44,116 nucleotides of DNA. Origin: Acidobacteriaceae bacterium (GTDB lineage: Bacteria > Acidobacteriota > Terriglobia > Terriglobales > Acidobacteriaceae). The translations under genes and the position numbers were made by a program. The notes below the pieces were generated by a model. The model saw nothing but the letters and a program-made list of their open reading frames with translations, made no database searches and was not told the origin of the DNA. Shown here piece after piece: positions 16,904 through 27,149 of this stretch (position 1 is the stretch's first letter; each line of letters begins with the position of its first letter). The stretch spans positions 1 to 44,116 of the forward strand of contig PLXP01000098.1 of the NCBI GenBank assembly GCA_003151435.1, in the 5' to 3' direction.

Positions 16904-18634
16904 CTATTCCACGACAAAAGGTGCCGATTGCGCAATCTCTTGTTTAGAGATTGTGTCATTTATTTTGATCATCACCTTGTACTTGCCTGGCTGGAGGCCG
17001 GCCATGGGGAGCGATTTCTCCACGGTCAGCTGGTCGCTATGCAATCCCAAGTCCTTTGATTCCAGTTGTTTCTCGAAGATCACGTTGTTGGTGGTGGTGT
17101 CGATGATCTGGTAGGTAACGGTGGCCAGGTTACTCTTGCTCGTTTCGTCGATGCCCAAATTGTAGACCTGCATCCAGAAGTTCAGGTCCTGCGTGCGCTT
17201 GAATTTGATGGGAGTAGCGGCATTGGGGCTGACGCGGGGGCAGATCTTGGTGTTGCCGATGACGCAGTTGCCGGCGCCAATGGAGTGTGAGTCCACAGTG
17301 GTCATCTGGTCCGCGAGGATGAGCGACGACGTCGCCAGTTTCTCATCGTGGAAAGTTGGCACCGCGATGCCCTTGCCGTAGATGCCGATGTGGTCGGGGT
17401 TGTTCACGTCCTTGATGGCAATGTCGAGGCGGTAAAGGCCGGGCAACAGCGGAAGGGCCTTCCAATAGATGGACTGCCGATCGAGGGTTTTCTGCAGCAG
17501 TTCAGCGGGCTGTTGAATCTCGACCGTGTCCTCGAAGGTCTGCACCGTCTTGTGAGTGAGGGTGGTGACTTTTCCCAGAATGTTGACGACGCCCTTGGCC
17601 ACGCCCTCTTTAGTGACGAAGGTGACGTCACGGTTCTTGATCTGGAGCGTGATGGGAACCAGGACCGTGTTCTCAGTGACCTTGATGAAGTCAGTACGAA
17701 CGTCAAAGGGAAACACGGGGCCGTTGAGCAGGGTGTGTTCGGAAATGAAGTTGTCGAGATCTTTGAACTTGACCGGTGGCGGGGCGAAGAGCTTCGCCGC
17801 CAGTTCGATGCGATCGAACTCCTTGGATTGCTGCGAGGAGCCCATAGGGCCGGTTCCCAGGCGTTCGGCGCCGCCTTTGAAGCGGTCTGCCTTCTTGGCC
17901 ATTCCCATCTCTTCCCACTGCGTCTGGCCGGCGCCGGGAACGTGGAGCAGGGCGTCTTTTTCGCTGCGATCGATGGTGAAGTGATAGTCGCCGCACTGGC
18001 AGGTATCGACGAATTCGATGTCGATGTTTTCGCCGACGCCCTCAAGGTAGCGAAAGTGCCAGATCTCAAACGGGAAGGTGGAGGTTTCGCCGCCGCCCTC
18101 ATCGATGGGGCGATTATAGGAGCCGCCCGAGGGGTGGGATTCAATGGAGTCGGGCTTTCCGAAGGCGATGTAGATGTGGCCGCGGTCGGTCTTCCAGCCG
18201 GGCTTTCCGGCGGCAAAGTGCTCGTTGGAGTATGCGATGCGCCGGTAGTGCTCTTCGCGGAACTCGTTATCGGGAGAGTCGGGATTGGGATTGCGGCGGA
18301 GCCAGAACTGCTCAATGAAGGCTTCGCGCTCCTCGTCGTTGCTGAGACTCTTGAAGGCTTTGCGCTCTTCGTCGGAGATGATGTAGCTGGCGTCCTGATC
18401 GAGCCACGTCTTATAAGCGCCCTTCAACTCATGCTTGACGGCATTCTGGGCGGCGAACTTTTGCTTGTCGCTGAGTTCGCGCTTGAGAGGGTCCGGTTCC
18501 TGTCCCTGGCCGGTGGCCGGGTTGGCCTGCGCTGTTGGGCTTGCGGACTGCTGGGCGCGGAGCCCGGCGGCGGGAATGAAAACGAGGCCGCAAACCAGTG
18601 CGACGGAAAGGAACAGACGGCGGTTGGACATCAT
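16904..18634 (-). CDS. GWxTD domain-containing protein
   Basis: The 576-residue product has a signal peptide (about 1-28, VALVCGLVFIPAAGLRAQQ) and, at about 75-190, the GWxTD domain: ERKAFKSLSNDEEREAFIEQ, FWLRRNPNPDSPDNEFREEH, the naming motif GWKTDRGHIYIAFGKPDSIESH, and FPFEIWHF. The remaining two thirds are beta-rich, Ig-like (NTVLVPITLQIKNRD, GLQPGKYKVMIKINDT). GWxTD proteins are widespread in Acidobacteriota and Bacteroidota and have no settled function. It probably sits in the periplasm or at the outer membrane. The start has GGAG about 14 nt upstream. Confidence 0.88.
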   Translation of the reverse strand: MMSNRRLFLSVALVCGLVFIPAAGLRAQQSASPTAQANPATGQGQEPDPLKRELSDKQKFAAQNAVKHELKGAYKTWLDQDASYIISDEERKAFKSLSNDEEREAFIEQFWLRRNPNPDSPDNEFREEHYRRIAYSNEHFAAGKPGWKTDRGHIYIAFGKPDSIESHPSGGSYNRPIDEGGGETSTFPFEIWHFRYLEGVGENIDIEFVDTCQCGDYHFTIDRSEKDALLHVPGAGQTQWEEMGMAKKADRFKGGAERLGTGPMGSSQQSKEFDRIELAAKLFAPPPVKFKDLDNFISEHTLLNGPVFPFDVRTDFIKVTENTVLVPITLQIKNRDVTFVTKEGVAKGVVNILGKVTTLTHKTVQTFEDTVEIQQPAELLQKTLDRQSIYWKALPLLPGLYRLDIAIKDVNNPDHIGIYGKGIAVPTFHDEKLATSSLILADQMTTVDSHSIGAGNCVIGNTKICPRVSPNAATPIKFKRTQDLNFWMQVYNLGIDETSKSNLATVTYQIIDTTTNNVIFEKQLESKDLGLHSDQLTVEKSLPMAGLQPGKYKVMIKINDTISKQEIAQSAPFVVE

Positions 18635-18982
18635 TGCCTTAAGAACTCCTGGATGCCTTCATTCTACGGGTCTCAACAGCACAGGGCAAGACTCACTACG
18701 GAGTTGGCTGGCAATTAGACGCGGGGCCGGGGTCAAGGTCACATGCCGGCAGAGAAAAACGGTTTACACTGCGGGTGGGAAGATTTGAGACCCATCGGGC
18801 ACCTTCACCGTCAAAAAAGACAGACGCAATCCTTGATCCCATTGTTGTTTCCCGAGCATTCCCCCAGGCGGCCTTCGCCGGGGACGCCGAAAGGCCCGAA
18901 AGAGCAATCGAAATCCGTGGGGAACCGTTGGGACTGCATTTGCGTAAACTGAAGCGGAGAGACCTGGGAGCAAGCACTTCAC

Positions 18983-20353
18983 ATGAAAAAGATACTTCTG
19001 ATTGTTCTCGCCATCTTAGTCGTTGCTGGACTTGTCACTTTTATGGTGATCAAGCAGCAATCGGGCTACACCAAGGTTTTGACCGCCAAACTGGTGCGCC
19101 AGGACCTGGCCACGATTGTGAGCGGCACGGGGCAGATCAAGCCCAAGACCTATGTCAACCTGGGCGCGACAGCGATGGGTCGCGTGACGCACCTGTACGT
19201 CAAGGAAGGCGACAAGGTCAAGAAGGGCGAGACCGTCGCCAGCATTGAGAACGTGCAGCAGGAAGCCTCAGTGGCCGGGCAGCAGGCAGCCATTTCCGCT
19301 GCCAAGACCGACATCGCCTCCTATGTAGCGGCGGAGAAGACTGCGGAAGCCAATTTGGAGCATGCCAAGGCCGATCTGGAACAGAAGAAGCTGGATTGGG
19401 ATCGTGCCCAGGGGCTGTACAAGGCCGGAATCATGGCGAAGCAGGATTACGACGCCAAGAAGGCCGCGTATGACACCGACATGGCTTCAGTGTCGCAGGC
19501 TGTGGCGCAGTTGAACCAGGCCAAGGCGCAGACCGACTCTCAGCGCGGGCACATGCAGACCCAGCAGGCAACGCTGCGCGCCAACGAGGACTTGCTGAAC
19601 CGTACGATCGCCATTGCTCCGTTCGACGGGATTGTGACCAACGAGCCCATCCGCGAGGGAGAGACGGTGGTTGAGGGCATTCAGAACGCCCAGGGCTCCA
19701 CGCTGATGACGCTCGCGGATATGAGCGTGATCACGGCGGAAGTGAAAGTGGACGAGACCGACATCGTCAACATCAAGGCTGGCCAGCCGGCCGACGTAAC
19801 CGTCGATGCCCTGCCCGGGAAGGTCTTCAAGGGACACGTGACCCTGGTGGGCGACCAGGCGATTCTGCGTTCGACCGGTATCGCCACCTCGCAGTCGACC
19901 ACCGGCACCGAAGAGGCCAAGGACTTCAAGGTCGTGATCACGCTGGATTCGCCTTCAGACGATCTGCGGCCGGGGCTTTCAACCACCGCCAAGATCACGA
20001 CAGCGCAGAAGCCGAGCGTGCTGGCGCTGCCCATCCAGGCCCTGACGATGCACTCACCTGAAACCCCCAATGCGGGCTCGGGTAAGGTGGAGGCAGCGAC
20101 CTCAGGCAAGCCCGCCAAGGAGCAGCAGGGTGTATACGTGATCGACAAGGACGCGCACGGCAAACTTCGCGCCAAGTTTGTGCCCGTCACCACGGGCATC
20201 ACCGGCGCCACGGATATCGAAGTGCTCACCGGCCTGCAACAGGGCCAGGAGATCGTTACGGGGCCGTACAAGACACTGCGCGGACTCAAGGACGGTGCTC
20301 TGGTAAAGCGGGACACGGTAAAGGTTGTTCTTCCGTCGCAAGCCAGCTCGTAA
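18983..20353 (+). CDS. macA: HlyD/MacA-family periplasmic adaptor of an ABC efflux system
   Basis: The 456-residue product has an N-terminal membrane anchor (about 4-23), a biotinyl-lipoyl domain split around a coiled coil (GRVTHLYVKEGDKVKKGETVASI at 65-88; IAPFDGIVTNEPIREGETV after the hairpin), a long helical hairpin at about 92-205 (AAEKTAEANLEHAKADLEQK and AVAQLNQAKAQTDSQ), a beta-barrel domain (VDETDIVNIKAGQPADVTVD) and a membrane-proximal domain (FVPVTTGITGATDIEVLTGL). It would bridge an inner-membrane ABC transporter and an outer-membrane channel. The next gene is the matching ATPase, 141 bp downstream. Substrate unknown. Confidence 0.88.
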   Translation: MKKILLIVLAILVVAGLVTFMVIKQQSGYTKVLTAKLVRQDLATIVSGTGQIKPKTYVNLGATAMGRVTHLYVKEGDKVKKGETVASIENVQQEASVAGQQAAISAAKTDIASYVAAEKTAEANLEHAKADLEQKKLDWDRAQGLYKAGIMAKQDYDAKKAAYDTDMASVSQAVAQLNQAKAQTDSQRGHMQTQQATLRANEDLLNRTIAIAPFDGIVTNEPIREGETVVEGIQNAQGSTLMTLADMSVITAEVKVDETDIVNIKAGQPADVTVDALPGKVFKGHVTLVGDQAILRSTGIATSQSTTGTEEAKDFKVVITLDSPSDDLRPGLSTTAKITTAQKPSVLALPIQALTMHSPETPNAGSGKVEAATSGKPAKEQQGVYVIDKDAHGKLRAKFVPVTTGITGATDIEVLTGLQQGQEIVTGPYKTLRGLKDGALVKRDTVKVVLPSQASS

Positions 20354-20494
20354 CCAGCGGGTGAAGCACCGTAATCTCGAATTTGTGGGAACCGAAAGCT
20401 GAAGAAAGCGTAATCAAGGGTGTGCGCGCGGGCGGAACGTTCCTTCGCCTGTACTGACAGAACCGGACCGCAGCATGCAGAGGAAGATATGGGG

Positions 20495-21247
<753 letters not shown>

Positions 21248-21269
21248 ACAAACTGAATTTTTTCACTGC

Positions 21270-21308
21270 TGAACCGGAGAGACGACGTCTCTCCGGTTCA
21301 TGTTTTTT
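21270..21308 (+). terminator. Strong intrinsic terminator after the ABC ATPase
   Basis: A perfect 15-bp inverted repeat (TGAACCGGAGAGACG at 21270-21284, CGTCTCTCCGGTTCA at 21286-21300) is followed by TGTTTTTT (T6 at 21303-21308). The ATG at 21300 lies at the end of this stem, so the downstream regulator must start later and be transcribed from its own promoter or by read-through. Confidence 0.85.
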
Positions 21309-21383
21309 GCCGCCTCGCCGATGAAAGCTATGTTGGCCAGTTTGCTTCGATTTGGGCCACGGAGGCGAGGCACGTTGAGAACG

Positions 21384-22313
21384 ATGCAGAACGCCGCTCA
21401 GTTTCAGTCATACCCGCCCACTTCCGGCCTGACCCTCGTGGAAATGGACTCGGCAAATGCTTCGCAGGTGGCGGGAGTGAGCGCGGCCTGGCGCAAACTT
21501 TTGCTGCAAGCCGAGATGGCTGCCCCGCATGTACAGGTAGCGTCAATCGAGGGTGAGCATGGGGCGGGCAAGCAGACACTGGCCCGCTATTTGCTGAGCC
21601 GCTCGCCACTGGCAGGTGGGAGTTTTCAGCGCCGGGATGCGCGCGAATGGCTGTTGGGAGATGGGGACCCGTCCACAATGGCGGGGTTCACCTATCTGGA
21701 TCGCGTCGACCTGCTGGCGCCACCGGGCCAGGGGCTGCTCTTAAGCGTGCTGAAGAGCCTGCAGGATCGGCCGCCGGGTCGCGTTCTACTGGTGGCGTCG
21801 TCCCAGAGTTCGCTGCGCCAGATGGCGGGGCAGGGGCTTTTGCTGCCCGACCTTGCCTTCCGGCTCACGGCGGTGCGATTTGCGATTCCGCCGCTGCGGA
21901 TGCGAAGGGAGGACATTTCGCCCATCGCCCAGGCACTGCTGGACCGCATCTGTGCCCGCTACCAGCATCGCCCCGTGGGGCTGGGTCCAGGCGCACTTGC
22001 CCGGCTGCTGCAGCACGGCTGGCCGGGAAACGTTCGCGAACTGGCCAGCGTGCTGGAAGCCGGCTTGCTTGAGGCCGCGAATGACGTGATTCGTCCCTGC
22101 GACCTGGCGCTGTCCAACGGTAGCGAAGAGCGGCAGGAAGCGCAGCCAGCCATCCAAACAAGCAACCTGGGACTGGACGATGTGATTCACCGGCACGTGC
22201 AGTATGTGCTCGACCTGAATCGAGGCAACAAGTTGCGGGCCGCGCGACAGCTCGGCATCAGCCGGTCCACGCTTTATCGCATTCTGGGCAACGAGGCGAT
22301 CCTCGCCCATTAG
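21384..22313 (+). CDS. NtrC-like AAA+ regulator with Fis-type HTH, lacking GAFTGA
   Basis: The 309-residue product (start at ATG 21384 is tentative; TTG 21375 after GGAGGCGAGG is an alternative) has the layout of a sigma54 activator without a receiver domain: Walker A GEHGAGKQ (57-64), a Walker B-like GFTYLDRVD (101-109), sensor/arginine-finger region FRLTAVRFAIPPLRMRREDI, the HGWPGNVREL motif (211-220) and a C-terminal Fis-type HTH (LDLNRGNKLRAARQLGISRS plus TLYRIL). Only about 40 residues separate Walker A and B where NtrC proteins have about 65; the loop with GAFTGA is missing, and Walker B has DR instead of DE. It may work like TyrR, without sigma54, or be an ATPase-dead regulator. Confidence 0.8.
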   Translation: MQNAAQFQSYPPTSGLTLVEMDSANASQVAGVSAAWRKLLLQAEMAAPHVQVASIEGEHGAGKQTLARYLLSRSPLAGGSFQRRDAREWLLGDGDPSTMAGFTYLDRVDLLAPPGQGLLLSVLKSLQDRPPGRVLLVASSQSSLRQMAGQGLLLPDLAFRLTAVRFAIPPLRMRREDISPIAQALLDRICARYQHRPVGLGPGALARLLQHGWPGNVRELASVLEAGLLEAANDVIRPCDLALSNGSEERQEAQPAIQTSNLGLDDVIHRHVQYVLDLNRGNKLRAARQLGISRSTLYRILGNEAILAH

Positions 22314-22323
22314 GAAGGCGTTT

Positions 22324-22361
22324 CATTCCGGGTGGACGAAGATGCACTCCGCTCGGGATGA
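22324..22361. repeat. Intergenic hairpin repeat
   Basis: TCATTCCG (about 22332-22339) can pair with CGGGATGA (about 22354-22361) around a spacer. The tail style (GCTCGGGATGA) is that of palindromic intergenic repeats often seen in this group. It lies inside the long open frame upstream of the DUF885 protein and supports the later start of that gene. Confidence 0.35.
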
Positions 22362-22542
22362 CAAGTTCTTGGGAGGGTGGGCAGCAAACACCAGACTCTC
22401 TCGTATTGTGAGCCGCCGGCGTGGACGATTGGGCTCCCTCCAATCCAGATGGAAGTCCGCTGAAAATATCGGTGCAGACTGCTCTCGCGCCCTTGTGCAC
22501 TACACTCGACGGGAAGGTGATTTCATCCCGAGGACCTCTCCG

Positions 22543-24327
22543 TTGCGAACATTCCATTTCTCCGTACTGCCCGCCGCTGCGCTTGTTCTGTTCACCTTTG
22601 CGCCTGCCACAGTTACGAAGGCGGCACCCGTTCCTCCCGTCGAGGAGCGCCGCCAGGCCCTCAATGCCCTGTTCCAGCAGTACTGGGAAGCCAACCTGGA
22701 ACACTCGCCCGAGTTTGCCTCCACCATCGGCGACAAGCGCTATAACGACAAGCTCACCGACTTCTCCGTGAAGGCCGAGAACGCCTGGCTGGAGCAGGAG
22801 CAGAACCTGCTGCTGCGGCTGGCGGCGATTGATCCGGCGGGATTGACGGACGCGGAGAAGACGAGCCGCGAACTGCTGCTGCGCACCTTTGCCGATGACC
22901 AGGAGGCCTCTGAGTTCAAGGAGTGGGAGATGCCTGTGAACCAGATGGGCGGCGTCTACGCTGATTTTCCCCAGTTGGTGGCCGAGCTCAGCTTTACAGA
23001 CGTAAAGGACTACGACGACTGGATTGCGCGCCTGCGCGCGATGCCGGGGGCCTTCGACCAAGTGACGACAAACATGTCGATCGGCATGGACGACCACCGC
23101 GTTCCGCCCAAGTATCTGCTCAAAAAGGCGCTGGAGCAGGTGAAGCAACTGGCCAGTCAGAAGCCGGAGGACTCGCCGCTGGCGATGCCGCTGAAGAAGT
23201 TTCCCGCCGCGATTCCGGCGGCTGAGCAGGAGCGGATCAAGCAGGAGATGCTGGGCGTGATCGGCAAGCAGGTGCTGCCTGCATATACGCGCTTTGCGCG
23301 CTTTCTCGAGGTGAGCTATATTCCCGCGGGCAGGGACGAGCCGGGTATTTCCGCCTTGCCGGATGGCGAGAAGTATTACCAGTTCCTGATCCGCCGCACC
23401 ACGACCACCAATCTGACCGCGGAGAAGATTCACCAGATCGGCCTCGACGAAGTAAAGAAGGACGAGGCAGAAATGCTGGCCATTGCGCAAAAGCTGGGCT
23501 TCAAGGACCTGGCGAGCTTTCGTGCCAGCCTGAAGGCCAATCCCAAGCTGAAGGCGACTTCGCGCGAGGCGCTGCTGGACGCCTATCGCAGCTACCTGGG
23601 GCCGATGCAGGCGAAGCTGACCTCGCTGTTTGGGCGGCTGCCCAAAGCTCCGTTTGAAGTGGCGGCGGTTCCCGACTATTTGGAGAAGACCTCGGCTCCT
23701 GCCTACTACGAGCCGGGAACGCCGGATGGCAGCCGGCCGGGACGCCTGCGCATCGACACGTACAACGCCACGGATCGCAACCTCTACGCGGTCGAGTCGA
23801 TCGCCTATCACGAAGGTTTGCCGGGACACCACCTGCAGATTTCGATTGCCCATGAGATGACGGATGTGCCCACTTTCCGCGAGTTTGGTGGCTATACCGC
23901 TTACCAGGAGGGATGGGGCCTCTACGCCGAGCGGCTGGGAAAGGACGTGGGCTTCTATCAGGATCCGTACTCCGACTATGGCCGGCTGGAAAACGACATC
24001 TGGCGTGCGATCCGGCTGGTGGTGGATACGGGTGTGCACTCGCAGCACTGGACGCGCCAGCAGATGGTGGACTTCTTCCACGATCACTCGGCCATTGATG
24101 AAACCAGCATCCAGGCCGAGGTGGACCGGTATATCGCATGGCCCAGCCAGGCGCTGGCGTACAAAGTGGGCCAGTTGAAGATCCTGGAACTGCGCGACCG
24201 CGCAAAGAAGGAACTGGGCGCGAAGTTCGATATTCGTGCGTTCCACGACCAGGTGCTGGACGCCGGAGCGATGCCGCTGGACGTGCTGGATGAGCGGATC
24301 TCCGCGTGGATCGCGAGCCAGAAGTAG
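22543..24327 (+). CDS. DUF885 family protein, predicted exported zinc hydrolase
   Basis: The start is set at TTG 22543 (GAGGA 7-10 nt upstream), giving a clear signal peptide (RTFHFSVLPAAALVLFTFAP, mature end after KAAP). The frame is open to ATG 22342, but that extension crosses a hairpin repeat and lacks a signal sequence. The 594-residue protein carries the DUF885 pattern: YWEANLEHSPEFASTIGDKR near the start, the metal motif YHEGLPGHHLQ (HEGLPGHH at 423-430) and YQEGWGLYAE with a likely third ligand E456, then LVVDTGVHSQHWTRQQ. The fold is that of gluzincin-like peptidases. No substrate is established for most members; periplasmic peptidase activity is the best guess. Confidence 0.88.
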   Translation: MRTFHFSVLPAAALVLFTFAPATVTKAAPVPPVEERRQALNALFQQYWEANLEHSPEFASTIGDKRYNDKLTDFSVKAENAWLEQEQNLLLRLAAIDPAGLTDAEKTSRELLLRTFADDQEASEFKEWEMPVNQMGGVYADFPQLVAELSFTDVKDYDDWIARLRAMPGAFDQVTTNMSIGMDDHRVPPKYLLKKALEQVKQLASQKPEDSPLAMPLKKFPAAIPAAEQERIKQEMLGVIGKQVLPAYTRFARFLEVSYIPAGRDEPGISALPDGEKYYQFLIRRTTTTNLTAEKIHQIGLDEVKKDEAEMLAIAQKLGFKDLASFRASLKANPKLKATSREALLDAYRSYLGPMQAKLTSLFGRLPKAPFEVAAVPDYLEKTSAPAYYEPGTPDGSRPGRLRIDTYNATDRNLYAVESIAYHEGLPGHHLQISIAHEMTDVPTFREFGGYTAYQEGWGLYAERLGKDVGFYQDPYSDYGRLENDIWRAIRLVVDTGVHSQHWTRQQMVDFFHDHSAIDETSIQAEVDRYIAWPSQALAYKVGQLKILELRDRAKKELGAKFDIRAFHDQVLDAGAMPLDVLDERISAWIASQK

Positions 24328-24574
24328 TGGCGATCAGGACACGCGTCGGATATTTGCCAACTATTCATATAGCCCTAATCAACATTTCCTAATGCCCGTT
24401 TAAACCTCGAAACAGCATCCATTTTTGTGCGCAGCAGGGTCCGTCTCAGCGAGGATCCCGCGCGCAATCGCACATCTGTCGCGATTGAACCGGGGTAGGG
24501 ACCGCGGAAAATACGCGCCATTGCAGTATCTGCATCCCACTCCACCCACCTAGTTCTTCACGAGAGGCAAACCC
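24328..24574. other. Promoter region of the TonB receptor
   Basis: 247 bp between co-directional genes. The only clear element is the ribosome binding site GAGAGG at about 24559-24564, 10 nt before the receptor start. No hairpin terminator for the DUF885 gene was found. Confidence 0.4.
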
Positions 24575-26974
24575 ATGATAAGAGCCCTTTTCCCTTTAAA
24601 TTTAGCGTTGATCGTGCTGCTCACCGCTGCGGTTGCGTCGGCGCAACAGCCTTCGGCCGCCGTTCCCACCGCAACGGAACCTGCCCAGCAGCCCAAGATC
24701 ACCTCCACTGAAACCGTTACGGTGACCGCTCCGGGAGAGTTTCGCGACGAGCAGACTCTGAACGAGACGGTCTTGATTGAGGAGGCGCCAGGGACCAGCC
24801 CCATCATGAGTCTCGCGCAGTTGCCCAGCGTCAACTTTCAGGCTGCCGACCCCTATGGCTCCTATGAATGGGCAGTGCGCATCTCGGTACGGGGCTTCAA
24901 CCAGAACCAGCTTGGTTTCACACTCGACGACGTGCCGCTGGGCGACATGTCCTACGGCAACTGGAACGGACTTCACATCAGCCGCGCCATCACGAACGAA
25001 AATATGGGACGTGTCGTGCTGTCGCAGGGTACGGGCGCTCTGGAGACGGCGTCCACCAGCAACCTGGGCGGCACAATCCAGTTCTACTCTGCCGACCCCG
25101 CCGACAAGCGCAGCTTTACCGTCAATCAGACCTTCGGCAGCTTCAGCGCCGCGCGCACATTTGCACGCTTTGAGAGCGGGTTGCTGCCCAACCACACCAA
25201 GTTCTATCTGACGGGGGCGTATAACCTCTCGGACAAATGGAGAGGGCATGGCGATATCGGCCAGAACTACTGGCAGCTCAACGGCAAGCTCGTGCACTAC
25301 GTCGGCAGCAACGGCGTGCTCTCGATCTTTGCCGACCTGTCGGACCGCCGCGAGGTGGATTACCAGGACGTGAACAAGGTATGGGTGCAGAAGCTGGGCT
25401 ACAACTGGGACAACTACGGAAACTGGGCGCAGTCGGTGCAAGCGGCCTGGGCCTGTGACGGTGTGGGCGGCTATCCCGCGCCAGTGAACACCCTGGCAGC
25501 CAACGAAGACCCATGCGATGCCGGGTACTACGGCGGTGCGGGCCTGCGCAAGGACGTGCTGGGCGACATCAGCTACAAGCAGGCCCTCAGCGAGCACCTG
25601 ACCTGGAAGACGACGGCTTACGGACATCGCAACGATGGGCGCGGCCTGTGGTTTACGCCCTACCTGCCCACCTACCAGAATGTCTACGCTCCCAGTGCGG
25701 CGACGATCATTTCGCCCATTTCGCTGCGCACTTCGGAATATGGCATTTCGCGCGGCGGCTTTCTGACTTCGCTGGCTTACGAGAGCGGCCGCAACAAGCT
25801 CGAAGGCGGATTCTGGTTTGAAGGCGAGCGCTGGAACCTGGCGCGGCGATTCTACGCCACCAGCGCCACCAGCCCTATGCACTCGCTTTATGACTTCCCC
25901 TCCAAGCCCTTCTACACGCAGTGGGAGTATGTCTTCAACAGCGCCGTCTATGACGTCCATCTGCAGGACGTATTCAAGTTCAACGAGAAGTTTGCCGTCT
26001 CGGCCGGTTTCAAAACCGAGGAAACCACGACCGACGGTGAGCTCTCAAACACATTTACGTCCAGTCCGGCGTTTGTGCCGGGAGCGTATGCACAGGGCTC
26101 ACTCACATCCGGCAAGCCCTTTCTGCCGCAGTTCGGCGTCAACGTGAAGCTCAACAAGGCCAATGAAATTTTTGCCGATGTGGCCTACAACGTGCGTTCC
26201 TATATCCCCGGCGGCTACGGCTACGGGACTTCTCCCTGGGGCACGACACAGGCCGGTTTCGCGGCGCTGAAAACTACCCTCAACCCTGAGACATCCTGGA
26301 CCGAAGAGGGCGGCTTCAGGTCGACAACGCAGCGCGCCGCAGTGCAGGCAAGCTTTTTCCACGTCAACTTCAGCGACCGCCTGCTGGCCTTCGCGCAAGG
26401 GGCGGGCATCGCCGGAAACGCTTCGATCCTGACCAATGCCGGCGGCGTAACCACCAACGGCGTGGACGGCTCGGTGAGCTACAAAATCACGCCCGAGGTT
26501 ACCCTCTACAACGCCGTCACCTGGAACAAATCGACCTACGACAAGAACGTAACCAAGACGGACGGATCGTGCCTCTACTCCGACGCGCTGGGAGCGTGCA
26601 TGTCCATCAAGGGCAAGATCACGGTGGACTCGCCGGAAGGGCTCTACAAGACGTCGCTGGACTATCGCAAGTCGGGCTTCTTCGGCACCATCGCAGCCGA
26701 CTACATGTCCACTCGCTACTTCACCTATACCAACGACGGCAGCGTGGGCGGCCGCTTTCTGGCGGAGATCGGCAGCGGCTACACCCGTGCGGAACTAGGC
26801 GCTTTCAAGGAACTGAAGACGCAGTTCAACGTCTACAACCTGCTCAGCGAAAAGTATTACGCTTCGATCGGAACCAACGGTTTCAGCGGCAGCGACCCTC
26901 TTTCGGTAAATAACAATACATTGCAGGTTGGCTCACCGCGGACTCTCGTGGGAACGCTGTCTGTGCGCTTCTAA
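24575..26974 (+). CDS. TonB-dependent outer-membrane receptor
   Basis: The 799-residue protein has a signal peptide (about 1-24, LALIVLLTAAVASA) and a TonB-box-like stretch followed by the plug (ETVTVTAPGEFRD, SIRG-type motif ISVRGFNQNQLGFTLDDVPL, VVLSQGTGALETASTSNLGG). The 22-strand barrel occupies the rest, ending in the aromatic terminus TLSVRF. There is no CarboxypepD_reg domain at the N-terminus, unlike the Oar-type receptor at the window's end; it resembles receptors for small ligands such as siderophores, thiamine or sugars. A short insert with paired cysteines (WACDGV, DPCDAGYY) probably lies in an outer loop. Ligand unknown; no transporter gene is adjacent. Confidence 0.9.
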   Translation: MIRALFPLNLALIVLLTAAVASAQQPSAAVPTATEPAQQPKITSTETVTVTAPGEFRDEQTLNETVLIEEAPGTSPIMSLAQLPSVNFQAADPYGSYEWAVRISVRGFNQNQLGFTLDDVPLGDMSYGNWNGLHISRAITNENMGRVVLSQGTGALETASTSNLGGTIQFYSADPADKRSFTVNQTFGSFSAARTFARFESGLLPNHTKFYLTGAYNLSDKWRGHGDIGQNYWQLNGKLVHYVGSNGVLSIFADLSDRREVDYQDVNKVWVQKLGYNWDNYGNWAQSVQAAWACDGVGGYPAPVNTLAANEDPCDAGYYGGAGLRKDVLGDISYKQALSEHLTWKTTAYGHRNDGRGLWFTPYLPTYQNVYAPSAATIISPISLRTSEYGISRGGFLTSLAYESGRNKLEGGFWFEGERWNLARRFYATSATSPMHSLYDFPSKPFYTQWEYVFNSAVYDVHLQDVFKFNEKFAVSAGFKTEETTTDGELSNTFTSSPAFVPGAYAQGSLTSGKPFLPQFGVNVKLNKANEIFADVAYNVRSYIPGGYGYGTSPWGTTQAGFAALKTTLNPETSWTEEGGFRSTTQRAAVQASFFHVNFSDRLLAFAQGAGIAGNASILTNAGGVTTNGVDGSVSYKITPEVTLYNAVTWNKSTYDKNVTKTDGSCLYSDALGACMSIKGKITVDSPEGLYKTSLDYRKSGFFGTIAADYMSTRYFTYTNDGSVGGRFLAEIGSGYTRAELGAFKELKTQFNVYNLLSEKYYASIGTNGFSGSDPLSVNNNTLQVGSPRTLVGTLSVRF

Positions 26975-26996
26975 GACGAATTTCCTCTGCAACACT

Positions 26997-27030
26997 CGAG
27001 GGCGCGGAACTGCCGCGCCCTCGCTTTTTT
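26997..27030 (+). terminator. Intrinsic terminator after the TonB receptor
   Basis: An 11-bp perfect stem (CGAGGGCGCGG at 26997-27007, CCGCGCCCTCG at 27013-27023, 5-nt loop) is followed by C and T6 (27025-27030). Confidence 0.88.
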
Positions 27031-27149
27031 GCCTGGAGACTGGGTGCGGAGGGTTCCTCGCTCATCGGGCGAAAGCATGGCAGCCTTGACGGGATGCGCG
27101 TATTCTTGTTTCCAGCACCAAAATCTCTCATCCCAAGACAAGGAAAAAA

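Noticed and set aside
17348..18718. Long plus-strand open frame (456 codons) antisense to the GWxTD gene
   Set aside because: It mirrors the codon pattern of a high-GC gene on the opposite strand; the minus-strand product has a signal peptide and a recognised domain, the plus-strand product neither.
22258..24246. Long minus-strand open frame (662 codons) antisense to DUF885
   Set aside because: The product is Arg/Leu/Gln-rich without any family pattern; the plus strand carries the HEGLPGHH motif and signal peptide.
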